Of a stretch of 51,940 nucleotides of DNA, positions 40,601 to 51,940 are shown in pieces. This stretch comes from Actinomortierella ambigua. Lineage: Eukaryota > Mortierellomycota > Mortierellomycetes > Mortierellales > Mortierellaceae. The position numbers and the translations under genes are program-made. The stretch spans positions 1-51,940 of the forward strand of contig JAAAJB010000224.1 in NCBI GenBank assembly GCA_016098155.1, read 5' to 3'. The notes under the pieces were generated by a model. The model searched no databases. It saw only the letters and a list, made by a program, of their open reading frames with translations, and had not been told where the DNA came from. Every line of letters starts with the position of its first letter. Within the stretch, counting starts at the first letter, position 1.

Positions 40601-43322
40601 GAGCTTAATCATCAGTGTACGAAATCCGAGGAAGCCACGGATGACAAACCCACCAAGAATGGTCTTGACCTCTGGGATACCAGAGCCAGCGCCAAAGTAT
40701 GCAATCTTTTTTGGCTGTGCGGCGAAAATGGTTGACTCGAGTGATGATTTGGAGTTGGATTGTGACATCCCAGGTCGCCCCTTGGTCGCCCCATGCGACC
40801 TTTGAATTGACACGGTGCCATCGGATGTGACCATCACCACACACACCGTAGCAAACAAAAGCTATCGTTTTCACATGGGTAAAAAAAAGAGAAAGGATGA
40901 ATTTTTTTTAGCTTGCTAGTCCATGAAGGTCAGTTGGATGAAAAGGGGCGGATGACCAGGGCTACACCAGTGATTTCTAAGGGGTGTTGCAGCAATGCAG
41001 AAAGCCAGTAGACGGAGAGAGAATGTATGAGAGGGAAGAACGTGACTTACGCCAAAGGCAATGTAGGTCACCCAGTCAAACGTATAGTCAGAAAGACCGA
41101 GGGAACTCCTCCAAGAGATAGCCTCCGACCACGATGTCCATTCTGGACACGACTGTGCAGTTGAATTGACGCCCATTAGCTGCTGCGGCCTGAAAGAGTC
41201 TAGAGAGAAGTCAAAATCGCGACAGTAACAAGAGCGTTCGTGTGAGGTTATCAACGCCCTTCAAGGGGGGGGCACCCTCTGCCCTGCAGGTAAACATGCC
41301 ACACACGAGTAGAACGCCAAAAGAAAGAAAAACACGAAAGTGAAAACTTACTATCATCTTGCCAGCAGCAAAAGTATTGGCTCCACCAAAAATTGGTTTT
41401 GCAGTATCCCATTCGGAGATCTCCGAGCCACCAGCTGGAGACATCGATAAACGCCGCTAAGCACGCCGTGATGACACCTATTTCGAAATATAGGAGGATG
41501 GTTGTTAGAGTAACACGATTGATGAGATCGTTTTTGAAGCTTCACTAGCCCAGAACGTAAGAAGAAGCGCACGCCATAGGTGAGAGATTTGTGATCATTC
41601 ACTGCCTTTCTTTGGTTAAACCAATCGTGCTTGACCAAGAGAACCGTGCGGTGTTTCAACATTTGAGAGATTTTTTCTTTTCCCCCTTTGTGGTTGTCGA
41701 CGCGATCCTCCCTTACCTGTCAAGAGAACAAGCACCCAACCCTTCAAGCTATCTGCCCAGTTGATAATTCGTCCACGACAGCCTGGGTAGGCGCGGATCT
41801 GTCGCAGCCGCACTCGTTCCTTGACAAAATCATGAATCCAGTCTAATAGCAGGGGTGATCGTAGAGGAGGAGGAGGAGGAGGAAGAAGACGACGAGGGGA
41901 GGTAAAAAAAAAGGTTTAGGGTTTGGCACAATCTGATACATATCCCATGGGGAAAATTTTGAGATGGTGGCAAGACGCACAAAAAAAAAATAGAATCTTC
42001 CCACATGGCAACATTTGTGGAGGCACAAGACACACTAAACAAACAGAACACTCACCGATTGTGGTATAGTTGTGGTACCACACGCGGATACCATTGTTTT
42101 CTCTCACAAGGGCCTCCTTGGCGTCATCGTACACTGTCTTGCGACGGCTGAGTAACTTTGTCTTGAAATCTTTGATGTTGGCCAGACTGGATCGGCGTAG
42201 CCTGTGGAATGCGAGCGACCGCTTGTCTCCTCTTCCTCCTCCTCCTCCTCCTCCACCGCCTCTACTATAAGACCGACCCGTTGGTGAATGACGACGGCGG
42301 TTTACTCGATCACTGTCCCTGAAGGAGAGGCCGCTGCGTCCACCTCCCATGCCTGCCCGTCGCATCTCTAGTGTGGGGGACATGGATCGGGCGCGTGAAG
42401 GCCGCCGCAACAGACCCACGGTATCACTCGTTCCTGATCGAGTGTCAAAATCATCGTCCTCTTCCCTCTCCTCCTCATCAGCATCATCATCATCATTATC
42501 TTGCTCGTCATGCGTGGTGTGATGGAGACGACGATCTTCTTGTCGCTGGGTATACGTGGGTATTCTCCTCCTGGATCCATCTGGTGCACTGCCCAGCAGC
42601 GCTGAAGACTCTGAATATTCATCTGCTTGTTGGTCCTGTCTCTGTGGCTGTTGTTGAGTGTCAGGCCTTCTCAGAGAAGGGCGAGGGGTAGAGAATTCGT
42701 TTTGAGTGGCCCTCCTTGGTCGACTGTTAGGTCGACCCAGCTTGTATGCAGGGCGGTAGGGATCACGCACAGGCACCTGGCTCTCACTGAGTGAGGGCAG
42801 CCTTGGTGGCTCGGTGTTGTGGCTACTGCCATCGTTGTCGTTATTGTCTCTACCATGGACCAGATCCGCACGAGGGTCCGGGTCGTCGTTGTCGTCGTCA
42901 TTGGCGCCATCAGTCGAGACGGACCCAGCAAAGCTGGGTTGATTCGGCCGAGGTCGTCTCTGCTGGGTGCTGGAAGCAGACGACGACGGGAGGATCCGCT
43001 GCGCCACTGCATCTAGAAGGGAGTGGTGGGTCGACGAGGTGGAGGGAGGCTGGTGTTGGTGGGCAGGGGAAAAGGCGGTGGATCCAGAATAGGACGAAGC
43101 TCCGCCGTGCGCTGGGTAGAGCGACTGGCGAGAGGATGCAGGCTCAGAGTGCTGCCCTGACTGGGTTGTTGCTGCTGCAGCTGCTGCAGCGGCAGAGGTA
43201 GAAGGGAACGTGGAGGTAGTGGCGTTTGTCACCCAGTCATGGTAGTCAGGCTGCAGGTTGGTGGACAGCGAGCGTCGAGGCTGATTCGAAGGCGAAATGG
43301 AGCCGTCGGGGGAATGACTCAT
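37610..43322 (-). CDS. CLC family chloride channel/transporter
   Basis: Intracellular-type CLC protein (CLC-3/4/5 and yeast Gef1 class), 1298 residues, 12 exons: 43322-42056, 41842-41717, 41477-41352, 41199-41051, 40861-40592, 40461-40347, 40227-40058, 39910-39803, 39681-39536, 39415-39341, 39072-38893, 38774-37610. Residues 1-~400 are a disordered Ser/Gln/Asp-rich extension. Then come [15 protein letters not shown], the membrane domain with GSGIPE (615-620), GKQGP (657-661), SLEEVSYYF (~713-721) and GIFVP, and two C-terminal CBS domains ([29 protein letters not shown]). The gating glutamate of GKEGP is Gln here (residue ~659), while the proton-path EE (715-716) is kept. Intron 10 (39340-39073) contains an assembly gap but no coding is lost. 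The start was chosen after the CT-rich tract; an in-frame ATG exists at 43628 but its product is UTR-like. Confidence 0.92.
39108..39292. other. Assembly gap with G-run and duplicated flank
   Basis: Ten N (39154-39163) sit among implausible G/C homopolymers (39164-39233). The 54 bases before the gap (from about 39100) and the 54 bases after the G-run (from about 39234) align without indels at roughly 40 of 54 positions, ending in an identical GCACAAATTTCG. This looks like one locus represented twice, with a poor-quality read on the left. It lies wholly within intron 10 of the CLC gene. Confidence 0.75.
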
Positions 43323-44251
43323 CAGAGGAGCGAATGTGTGGAATGGGGCCGCTGTGAATGAGGAAACAAAGAAGCTTGCAGATAGCGAGAAAAAATGGGA
43401 GAGAGGGGACAGAAGATAGAGAGGAAGCAAGAGAGAGAGAGAGAAAGGGAGAGAGAAAGAAAGAGAGAGAGCTGTCTGAGTGAGTCCGTTTTTCTTCTTC
43501 TTCTTTGGGCCCTTGCAAAAGACTTGAGGATGTGTGGTGCTGGCTGTGAAGAACGATGCAGTCAAAAAAAAAAAAAGTAAAGAGACGCTGCAGTGCATAG
43601 GGGTGGTGGTGGTGGTCAGCAGAGCCATTGGTCGATCCTCCCCACAAGTGCCTATTCGTGCACCCCATTTGCTGACTTGTTTCCCCCCTATGTACCCCCT
43701 GGCTGGGTATCCGAGAGAGAGAGCTCACCTGCCTCTTCCCCTTTGCTTGTGCTTGCACACTTGTTGTGGTAGACCATGTAACTCTAAGCTTGTTCGTTCG
43801 AATCAATCCCCCCCTTTATTTGTGTTATGAATAAGATATTCTGTCGCGCGTCATGGGCAAAACACAGCAATCGTATGCGACCCCTTCTCCCCCTTCTCCT
43901 TACTTCTTCATCCGCCATTACCCTGCCCTGTAGTAGTGTACTGTACTGTGCGTACCGAGGGAGATCGTGTCTCATTCATTGGCAGAACACTGTATCTTTA
44001 CAGATGAAGCGGAAGCAGTAACCAAGATGATGCTCCCAGTCTAGCGTCCTTCCCACCGACCACACACACTCTCCCTCTCTCTCCCCCTCTCTCTCCATCC
44101 AGTCTAGCCACAACATGAGATAGAAGAATCTTTCGTTCGTTCATTCATTCATTGACAAGACAAAAGGCCAGCTCTGCTTCCTTTTCCAAAAATATATACA
44201 GTAGGCGTTATATAGACCCTAGACGAAGAAGAGGGAGGGACATGACCCCTC
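43323..44251. other. Region between the CLC and DUF1761-like genes
   Basis: No gene supported. A GA tract at 43425-43470 is a CT tract upstream of the minus-strand CLC start. CTCTCC runs at 44070-44098 and a CATTCATTCATT repeat near 44140 lie near the 3' end of the DUF1761-like gene. Short open frames here show no protein character. Confidence 0.5.
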
Positions 44252-45163
44252 TTAGGCAGTACCCCACCAATGGAGCAGCACTGAAGCAGCAACTGTGCAG
44301 AGGAGTCCATTGGCAAACTTGAACTTTTGCAGATCGCAAGGGCGCGATTCCCAGTTGGTCTCTGAGATCACCATGGGGAGGACAACGCCAACGTACAAGA
44401 ACGAGCCAAGTTGCAGAGCCTGCGAGCACGTACGCGCCTGGGTAAGATTAAGCAGGAGTCCGATGCACCAAGACTAAGAAAGAGGTATAGGCGAGAGAGA
44501 GAGAGAGAGACAGACAGACAGAGGGTGAAATAAGTATAGGGCAAGTTAGAAGGTTCCGCTTGCTCGTCCCCATCGACCCTCATTGGGTGTCTTGGAATGG
44601 GTTTTTTTGCGTGTGTCTCACACTGGCAAGCCGCGAAATATTGTCATCATCATGACGACTAACAGCAAACAAATACAACCATACCCTCACAAGACTAAAG
44701 GCAAAGTCAATGCCAATGTTCTTCCACATTTGCGTACGGCGCTCGTCTTGGTTGGGGTTCATCCACTTGGTGTTGCCTTTGTCCTATATGAGCAAAGAAG
44801 TGCCGGTTAACGGCGGTGTCAGTCAGTAAAGACGAGGCTATGCCGTTGTAAGAAAACGGTGATACAAGGTGTGGTTGGATCGCTCAATGCGTATGTAAGG
44901 CGAGATAAAAGAACTCGAGGTATACGAAAGCTTACCTTCTTCATGGCTTCCAGCCAGACGTTGCCAAAGAGTGGACCATAAATAAGTGCTCCGCTCACTT
45001 GATTGAAGATGCCACCCAGTACTATTACCCATCAAGAGGGGGAAACGGTGTTATTATAGAGCTCTAGGAATTTGCAGCGCTCGAGAAATTGTTTTTTGCT
45101 GGGGGGGGGAGGTCACTGCAGCATACAGACGGCACCGGGGGCGACATATGGTACATGAATCAT
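44252..45163 (-). CDS. DUF1761-like small membrane protein
   Basis: Protein of 147 residues in four exons: 45163-45127, 45021-44936, 44783-44685 and 44473-44252. The N-terminus reads MIHVPYVAPGAVLLGGIFNQ, then GALIYGPLFGNVWLEAMKK. Next comes a charged loop with MNPNQDERRTQMWKN, two further hydrophobic stretches and a C-terminal LLCTVAASVLLHWWG. The pattern of a small four-helix protein with a G-A-x-Y-x-P-L-F-G motif in the first helix pair and W-E-x-R-P before the last helix matches the DUF1761 family, whose function is unknown. None of this was visible in one frame; it emerges only after splicing. The first exon is the least certain part. It is divergent from the RFC gene over 285 nt. Confidence 0.72.
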
Positions 45164-45448
45164 GATAGAGAATCGTTTGAGTGAGTAGTGGGTTTGACGA
45201 GTGTTGTAGGTTGGGTGATGGAGAAGTAGAGAAAGTGAAGAGAAGCAAAAAAAAAAAAAAAAGTCTTTGTTCTAGTTTTTGTGGGGCGTTGAAGTCCGTG
45301 GCAAACCAGACCCAAAAATGGAAATGTCAACTGCCTGCCAAGCCGCCACTCTTTTGACGACCGACGCGCTTTTTGCTGTTGGACTTCTACAATTCAACGC
45401 ACTTTGAATCAACACATCCTACCAGGGACCAGCTGCCAACAGACCACC

Positions 45449-47001
45449 ATGGCGTCGTCATTCTTCGCAAAGCGCCAGCCAGGACCATCCAATGCCGCTG
45501 CCCTTGCTGCACAAGCAGCTGCCAACAAACCATGGATCGAGAAATAGTAATTCATCCTACTACGTTGCCACCAATCTCATACCTGGACTGGACAAGTCAT
45601 TGCAGACCCAGTCTACTCACCGCGTGCGAATGTGTCTCTTTTTTTTTCAATGTAGCCGCCCAAAGACAATGGATGATATTAGTTCCCAAGAGCAGGCTGT
45701 CGCCGTGTTGAAAAAGACCCTCGAGTCGCAGAACGTACGTTGTGCTTGTTCTTTGACAGGCACAGTTGCATTGTCACTAGAATATCCCTGATCATACATG
45801 TCCCTAACGCTTTTCGTTCGTTTTCCTTTTATTCTATAGCTCCCCCATCTTTTATTCTATGGACCACCAGGAACGGGAAAGACTTCCACCATTCTTGCTT
45901 TGGCTCGAGACATCTACGGGTACAGCTGCCAACAACTAATCTATTCGCTCATCAGGGCAAGGATCAATTCTCAGTGATGGAGGCCGATTCCTTCTTTTAT
46001 TTCTATTATTAACACACACTTGCCCACTTTCAATGGTGTCTTCCTCAAATCAATCTCTACCTTTCGTCTTTACAGCCCAGAGATGGTCAACTCGCGTGTC
46101 TTGGAACTGAACGCCTCGGACGAGCGTGGCATCCAGGTGATTCGCGAAAAGGTCAAGAATTTCGCCCGATCAACTGTCTCAACCAACACCTCCGACCATT
46201 CTGTTCCCCCTTACAAGATTATCATCCTGGATGAGGCCGACTCAATGACGGCGGACGCGCAATCGGCTCTGCGCCGCACGATGGAAACCTACTCCAAGCT
46301 GACGCGCTTCTGCTTGATCTGCAACTATGTCACACGGATTATTGAGCCGCTGGCTTCTCGATGTGCCAAATTCCGTTTCCGCCCTCTGGAGGAACACCAT
46401 TCCAAATCGCGCCTCGAACTCATCTGTCTACAGGAAGGCGTCCAGATCTCTCCGGAGGCCACACTCAGTTTGATTCGCCTCTCTGATGGTGATCTGCGCA
46501 AGGCAATTATGTTCCTTCAGAGCGCATCCCGATTGGTGGGCAAGGGCAAGGAGATTACAGTCGAGGTCGTCTCAGATGTGGCAGGAGTAAGTTTTTTTTT
46601 TTTCATTCTCACTTTGCCTTTCCATCACGAGGAAAGCACATCAAATAGGAAGACGGACAACGAAGCCATACTAATATGTGATCCTTTCCTTGGTTTTATG
46701 ACGCATTTTTCTGTAGACTGTACCAGAGTCGGTAATTGATGGATTGGAGGCATGTTGGCACACACGGGACTACAACAAAATTTCCACAGAAGTGACATTT
46801 GCAGTACGGGAAGGCCACTCTGCAGCACGGATTCTGACACAGTTGCACGAACGCTTGCTCCGGAATGATGCCCTGACGTCGTTACAAAAGGCTCGGATGG
46901 CCGAGGCCTTTGGCGATATGGACAAGGCCCTCAATGATGGTGCAGACGAGGAGTTGCAGCTACTCAATATGATGTCGCGCGTCTCTGCAATTGCAGCATA
47001 A
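45449..47001 (+). CDS. Replication factor C subunit, RFC4/yeast Rfc2 type
   Basis: Clamp-loader ATPase subunit that helps load PCNA onto primer-template junctions and also serves checkpoint clamp loaders. Exons are 45449-45546, 45656-45734, 45840-45919, 46076-46586 and 46717-47001, giving 350 residues, typical for small RFC subunits. Walker A is GPPGTGKTS, Walker B LDEADSM, and the SRC motif with arginine finger is ASRCAKFRF. The segments [36 protein letters not shown] and [17 protein letters not shown] track human RFC4 (yeast Rfc2) more closely than RFC2, RFC3 or RFC5. The C-terminal collar domain follows in the last exon ([14 protein letters not shown] to the stop). A short Ala/Gln-rich leader precedes KPWIEKYRPKTMDD. 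Confidence 0.94.
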
Positions 47002-48225
47002 AAGCCAAAGGATCAGAGGAAGAAGGAAGGTCAAAGATAGGAAACTCAGAATAATATAGCAGTATGCTCAGCATATCATCCCCCCCCCCGTCTCTTTAAT
47101 CTTTATTGATTTCTTGGTGATGAAAGGGCGACAAGGGAGTCGTGACAAAGTTGGCATCAAAAGAGGCGTGTGGCGAAGAGAGCATTTAGGTCGAGAACAG
47201 GCTACTTATCAGGAATGCAACAGCTGCACATGTGTGCATAGTACAAGAATTTTTCAATGCATGGATGAAGGCCTGGGCCTGAGACGACGCAACCATCGAT
47301 TTCGATCGAGAAATCGTGAACAACATTGAAGTCGTTCTGTGATTGGTCATTGTCGCACGAAATTCTCTTTCCCCCCTCCCCCTCTTCTCAAGATGACCAC
47401 TTGAAAGATGAACGACAGAAAATAAAGGTTAGCAACATCGTCTCTACCACCATCTTTAACAAATATGTCATGCCGATGTAAGCTTCGCCTAAAGTGAACG
47501 CAAAGGTTGCCAACGTTCAGACTCCAAAAGTAGAGTCAAATCCATTTAAAATCGCCGGTGTCGATTTGGTAACAGAGAAAGGCCGCCATTGTTTGCTGTT
47601 TCTCTGGCATACCGCTTATCGATGCGTGAAGGAGACGGCCTTCCTCGTGTTCCTACCAAATCTTTTTATCACGCCACCATCAGGTTGCGTGGCCTTTCTG
47701 GCACGGAAGAGGGAAAGGGTTCCAACGTCTTTTCTTCCTCCCTCTTCGCAATTTCATTCGATATCGGTTTAGGTATGCAGGAAGGTGCCAAGAAAAGGTG
47801 CCGCCCCTTCGATCCCGCTGCGGAGATCACGAAGACCCTCAAGTGCTTATGAAAGTTTGACGCGCATTCTTGTGCCTCGTCTACTCTGGCAATTCCTTTG
47901 TGCTCAACGGACAGATTGAATCAGGGGCTCTTCATTTCACATTTTTGACTTGTGTTTTGCATGCAGCGTTCTCAAATCTGAGTAGATCTGCAAACAAAAA
48001 TAACGCATGGAAGACATTCAATATAAAACCTGCTTACACCCCGGCCATCGGTTACTTTCCTTTGCCATTGAGGTCTCCACAAAGCCGATACCTATCCTCC
48101 CCTTGTCACTCCCTCCCCTCCTCCCTCGCTCCCTCCTCTTTCCTCCCTCCTCCCCCCCCCCGCCTTGAACTCCCCCTTCCAGGTCTTCTACAGACATCCC
48201 ATTGTAAATTTAAAGGATATTCAGA
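47002..48225. other. Region between RFC and subtilase genes
   Basis: No intact gene. At 47488-47850 the + strand has coding-like sequence in two overlapping frames (VNAKVANVQTPKVESNPFKI, and later GLSGTEEGKGSNVFSSSLF), which would need a frameshift to join. I do not recognise it, and it may be a relic gene. The last 150 bases before the subtilase ATG are strongly pyrimidine-rich (CCCTCC runs), as before other genes here. Confidence 0.4.
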
Positions 48226-50921
48226 ATGAAAATAACGTCTGGTATCATTACACTGTTGGCTGCTGCTACCATGGTCTCGGCTGGTAAGCTGAACTTCCCC
48301 ATCAAGGGATATGAAAGCAATATCCAACCTGGTGGTTTCATTGTTGAGTACGAGCCAGGTGTATCGCGCACCAATGCCCACAACAACCTTCGTCAAAAGG
48401 TCGACTTTGACGTCCGTGCCGAGTACAAGATCTTTAACGGTGCTGCAATCACGGTCAAATCCTTCCATGACGGTCGCGACATTGCTCGTATCCCTGGTGT
48501 CAAAAACGTTTGGCCCATCATAAAGTACAAGCTCCCCAAGACCTTCAAGCCTTCGATCCCCAAGGGTGCCTCCAAGCCTCTTCTTACCTCGTCCCACAAT
48601 ATGACAGGAGTCAGCTACCTCCACGAGAAGTACAAATACACTGGCAAAGGTGTCAAAGTCGGCATCATCGATTCTGGCATCGACTACATGCATCCTGCTC
48701 TCGGTGGCTGCTTTGGCGAAGGATGCCGTGTCCGCTATGGCTGGGACTTTGTCGGTGACGACTACACCGGTGGCAACACCCCTACGGCTGATGCAGATCC
48801 AATGGATTGTGCTGTACGAAACCGTGCTGTTGATGGATGAGAGATACGAAATTGATGGCAGGATGACGGTAGCATGGTTTGATTTGAAACGCTGACAACC
48901 CCACGCTCTCACCTCAAAATCTCTAGGGCCACGGAACTCACGTCGCCGGCGTTGTTGGCGCCAATGCTATGAATATTGGTGCACCCTACCCCTTCGTTGG
49001 TGTTGCTCCTGATGTCACATTCGGCTCCTACCGTATTTTTGGCTGCTATGGAAGCACCTCCACCGAAATCATCATGAGCGCGATGGAGCGTGCCTACCAC
49101 GATGGCATGGACATCATCAACCTGTCTCTTGGCCGGGGTTCAGCCTACCTTGCTGGCGTCCCAGAGGCCATCCTTGGTGACAAGCTCGTTGAGGCTGGTG
49201 TTCACGTCATTGCTGCCGGCGGTAACGATGGTGATTCTGGAATATGGACGGTTTTAGATACTGGTCTTGGTAACCTTTCGTCTTCTGTTGCCGCTGTCGA
49301 CAACATTGCTGGTTTCTACTACACATTCAAGTATGCCGGTGCCACCCACCCTTACTTCCCGTCATGGTTGTGGCCGTCCAAGCCCTTTGATTTCCCAGCC
49401 TCAGCCACGCTCGTCCCAATCTTTGAGAAGGATGGCAAGCTGTCTGAAGCATGTGCTCCTGCCGACTACAACGGCATCGATGTCAAGGGTAGGGTTGTTC
49501 TAGTCCTCGGTGGCCTCACCCGTTGTAGTACAAATCTTCGAGGCGACATTGCCATGGCAGCTGGCGCCTCTGCTATCCTGGTTCAGACCATCCCTGTCGG
49601 TCTGACGTTTGCAGACGGCCCTCAAGGCGTCCCTATGGCCTCCATCGAGTTCCATGCTGGCGAGGACCTCATTGCTGCCTGGCGCAAGAACCCTGCCGGT
49701 ACCATCACCTGGTCCAAGGACAAGACCCTCCTGAACATCAGAGGGGGTGGCATTCCTTCGAGTTTTTCCTCGTTTGGTTTCGATGGTGATCTGAGACTGA
49801 AGCCTGATCTGGCCGCCCCTGGTGGCAACATTCTCAGCACCTACCCTTTAGCGTTTGGTGATGGTTACACCGTCCTCTCGGGCACCTCCATGTCCACTCC
49901 TTATGTTGCTGGCTCGCACGCACTGTGGATCTCCGCCAAGAAAACCAAGCCTCGTGGCGATGTCCTCCGAAACATCTTTAAGAGCACTGCTACAGCGCTG
50001 CACTACCCCAATTCGGGGGTGCCAGCCTCGGTGGCCAAGCAAGGAGCTGGTTTGATCAATGTTGTCCGTGCTCTCCAAGTCACGACCACCATCTCGCCCG
50101 ACAAGATTGAGCTTCTGGACTCTAAGCACTTTGTTAAGACCGTGACGATCAAGATTACGAATCATGGCAAGAGGGCGGAGACCTACCATCTGTACAATGT
50201 CGCTGCTCAATCACTCAACTCGTACAGCAAGAACAAGATCTATCCCAATCACACCCCTGTGATCGGCACTGATCACGCCCGTGTCAAATTCTCGACCCGC
50301 AAGGTGACCATCAAGGGTGGCAAGACTGCCTCGGTCAAGGTCTACTTTGCGGTGCCCAAGACCGGTGACGCTGCAGAGTGGCCCCTCTACTCTGGCTACG
50401 TTGTTGCGAACCCTGTCACCAAAGGTTCGATCTCGGTTTCGATCCCATACGGTGGTATCAAGGGTGACGTCTCCAAGATCCCTATTATGGACACCACTGT
50501 TGGACTCCCTACCATGGTTAGATACGTCAACTGGACGCTCGAGGCAATCCCTAATGGCTACAAGTTTGATTTCTCCAAGGAGAAGGTTGTTGTGCTTACT
50601 CGTTTGGGTTCACACTCACCTGACCGCTCCATCCGCATCTTTGACAGCGCCAGCAAGTTTGTTGGCTACCTGTACTCGGGGAGCACGTCGAGAAAGTCCT
50701 TTGGTCCCACCGGCCGTGATATCAACCTCGATTACGAGGGTCAACTCGCCCTCACCACCTGGGAGTGGGATGGCCGTGTCCTCACCGACAGGACCTCGAC
50801 GGCGCCTGTACAGCTGCCATCGGGCACCTACAGCGTTGTTGTGGCTTCACAGTACAAGTTCACCAAGGGTACCTATCCTTCTGACTACGAGGTGTTCAAC
50901 CTTGGTTCGCTTTCGTTCTAA
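48226..50921 (+). CDS. Secreted subtilisin-like serine protease (S8)
   Basis: Extracellular endopeptidase of family S8, 860 residues, exons 48226-48813 and 48927-50921. A signal peptide covers 1-~19 (LLAAATMVSA). An inhibitor-I9-like propeptide follows (GGFIVEYEPGVSR to NVWPI, ~36-105). Catalytic Asp is in VGIIDSGID (~150), His in GHGTHVAG (just after the intron) and Ser in SGTSMSTPYVAG. The oxyanion Asn is in AAGGNDG. Between His and Ser there is an inserted PA-like domain (PADYNGIDVKGRVVLVL... GAS). The long C-terminal part is beta-rich and Fn3/DUF1034-like, as in the minor extracellular protease Vpr group and plant/fungal subtilases. The intron sits exactly before the catalytic His motif. 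The intact triad suggests an active secreted protease for nutrient acquisition. Confidence 0.94.
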
Positions 50922-51940
50922 AAAGCAGTTTTTTTTTGGAATACATGTCATAATTCCCTAATTTCTTGTCGTAGCATTCAGCGCACTCTCTTGTACTAGG
51001 TGTAGTTATGGATTTGTTACCCAAATTCTTGTTTCAGATAGAAGTGTTCGATGTGTCAAGATGTTGTATATTGCCCCCACATGCTGACAACGAGGTTGAT
51101 CGGGTGTATGGTTGTGAAGTCGGGCCAAGAGGATACTTGATGAATGAAGAGCTGGTGGGAAAAGGAAATCGTGACGGCCTTTCGCGTCTCCTAACCATCA
51201 CTTTGAGCCCAAATGCCACTCCATCTCTCTCTCTCATTTCCACCACACTCCTCCATTCGGCACTCCATTCGTGCCCCTTTTTTTTTGCGCTTTCATCCCA
51301 GAACTGCCATAGGGCTTTCTCCTCGAACTTTTCACTATCAGTTCAAGATCAATATGTGTACTCTCGGAGCACCCAGTCCCCTTGACCAAAGTGAATATTC
51401 ACTTCCAGATCTTAACCTTAATCGAGTCGCTACCACACGTCAACATGTCTTGTATCCCAGAGTCAGTTTTGTGCACCTCCTCCCTCTCCCCCTTTGTGTT
51501 TCTCTGGATGGATAGACACAGGCACCCTGTGCACAGACATACAAGTCCTCAAAGAAAAAAAAAGGGGGGAGGGGAGGGATTACACTGTGGTTCTTCTCCA
51601 CGTGGTAGTGATTCGATGACGGAAGAGATGCTTTCCTGGGGATATGAGATACTGTGAGTATCACTACGATGGTCACCGACCTCAACGGAGAGGTGTGAAG
51701 GAGGAATACATGTTGATCTTGATGTGTTAGGAAGAGTTCGAGAGGAAGACCTCAAGTTCCCCTATGAGCTGGGTTGAGACGAAGAATTGGGGATGCGTGT
51801 TTTTTTTTTTTTTTTTAGTATGGCGAGGTAAAAAAAGTATTGTGTGAAAGAGGGTATGAATGCAACTGTCAGTCAATACACGCTCTCCTCCAAAACCTTG
51901 GCTACCCGCCACCCGCCCCAGCACTTGAAAAAAAAATAGG
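50922..51940. other. 3' flank without supported genes
   Basis: About 1 kb after the subtilase stop. Short open frames on both strands lack domains, signal peptides or splice partners. It contains T-runs near 50928 and 51800-51817 and a CT-rich stretch at 51220-51250. It may hold the 3' UTR of the subtilase and the promoter or UTR of a gene beyond the window edge. Confidence 0.45.

Noticed and set aside
43323..43628. N-terminal extension of the CLC protein from ATG 43628
   Set aside because: Translates a pyrimidine tract upstream of the likely start; no conserved sequence.

Overview
The window is nuclear DNA of a filamentous fungus. Genes carry many short GT-AG introns, predicted proteins have long Ser/Gln/His/Asp low-complexity runs, pyrimidine (CT) tracts lie just upstream of many start codons, and genes are packed on both strands. 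The mix of an OPT transporter, a Ty3-type chromodomain remnant, PPxY-bearing single-pass membrane proteins and a lineage-specific tandem family suggests an early-diverging fungus, most likely Mortierellomycota/Mucoromycota. The phylum is an inference; no rRNA or other decisive marker is present.

Layout. 0.4-3.6 kb (+): five-exon oligopeptide transporter. 3.8-5.3 kb (+): ARL6IP4/SRp25-like SR protein. 5.9-7.0 kb (-): single-pass membrane protein with a Thr/Pro stalk. 7.0-10.0 kb: no supportable gene. 10.0-17.6 kb (+): three tandem paralogs of an unrecognised single-pass membrane protein family. All have three exons, four conserved ectodomain cysteines and an acidic cytoplasmic tail ending in an LPxY or PPxY motif. 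17.9-18.8 kb (+): TMEM234-like protein. 18.9-22.5 kb: a nest of decayed Ty3-type retrotransposon pieces (pol chromodomain, gag, a possible solo LTR), which also holds a small six-cysteine secreted protein gene (-). 22.5-25.8 kb: gene-poor. 25.8-27.6 kb (-): PPxY membrane protein, divergent from a mitochondrial glutamate-type carrier (28.2-30.5 kb, +).

30.8-34.3 kb (-): proteasome subunit Rpn1, divergent from a tiny TFIIH subunit Tfb5/TTDA gene (34.7-35.1 kb, +). 35.2-37.4 kb (-): secreted S10 serine carboxypeptidase. 37.6-43.3 kb (-): twelve-exon CLC chloride channel/transporter, whose intron 10 contains an assembly gap. 44.3-45.2 kb (-): DUF1761-like membrane protein, divergent from replication factor C subunit RFC4/Rfc2 (45.4-47.0 kb, +). 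48.2-50.9 kb (+): secreted subtilase. The last kilobase holds no gene I can support.

The genes do not form a pathway. Housekeeping genes (Rpn1, Tfb5, RFC, glutamate carrier) flank an accessory block at about 10-25 kb that carries the novelty: the tandem receptor-like family, the retroelement nest and the small secreted protein. Exon boundaries were derived by hand from splice signals, reading phase and family resemblance. For every multi-exon gene the exon lengths sum to an intact reading frame.
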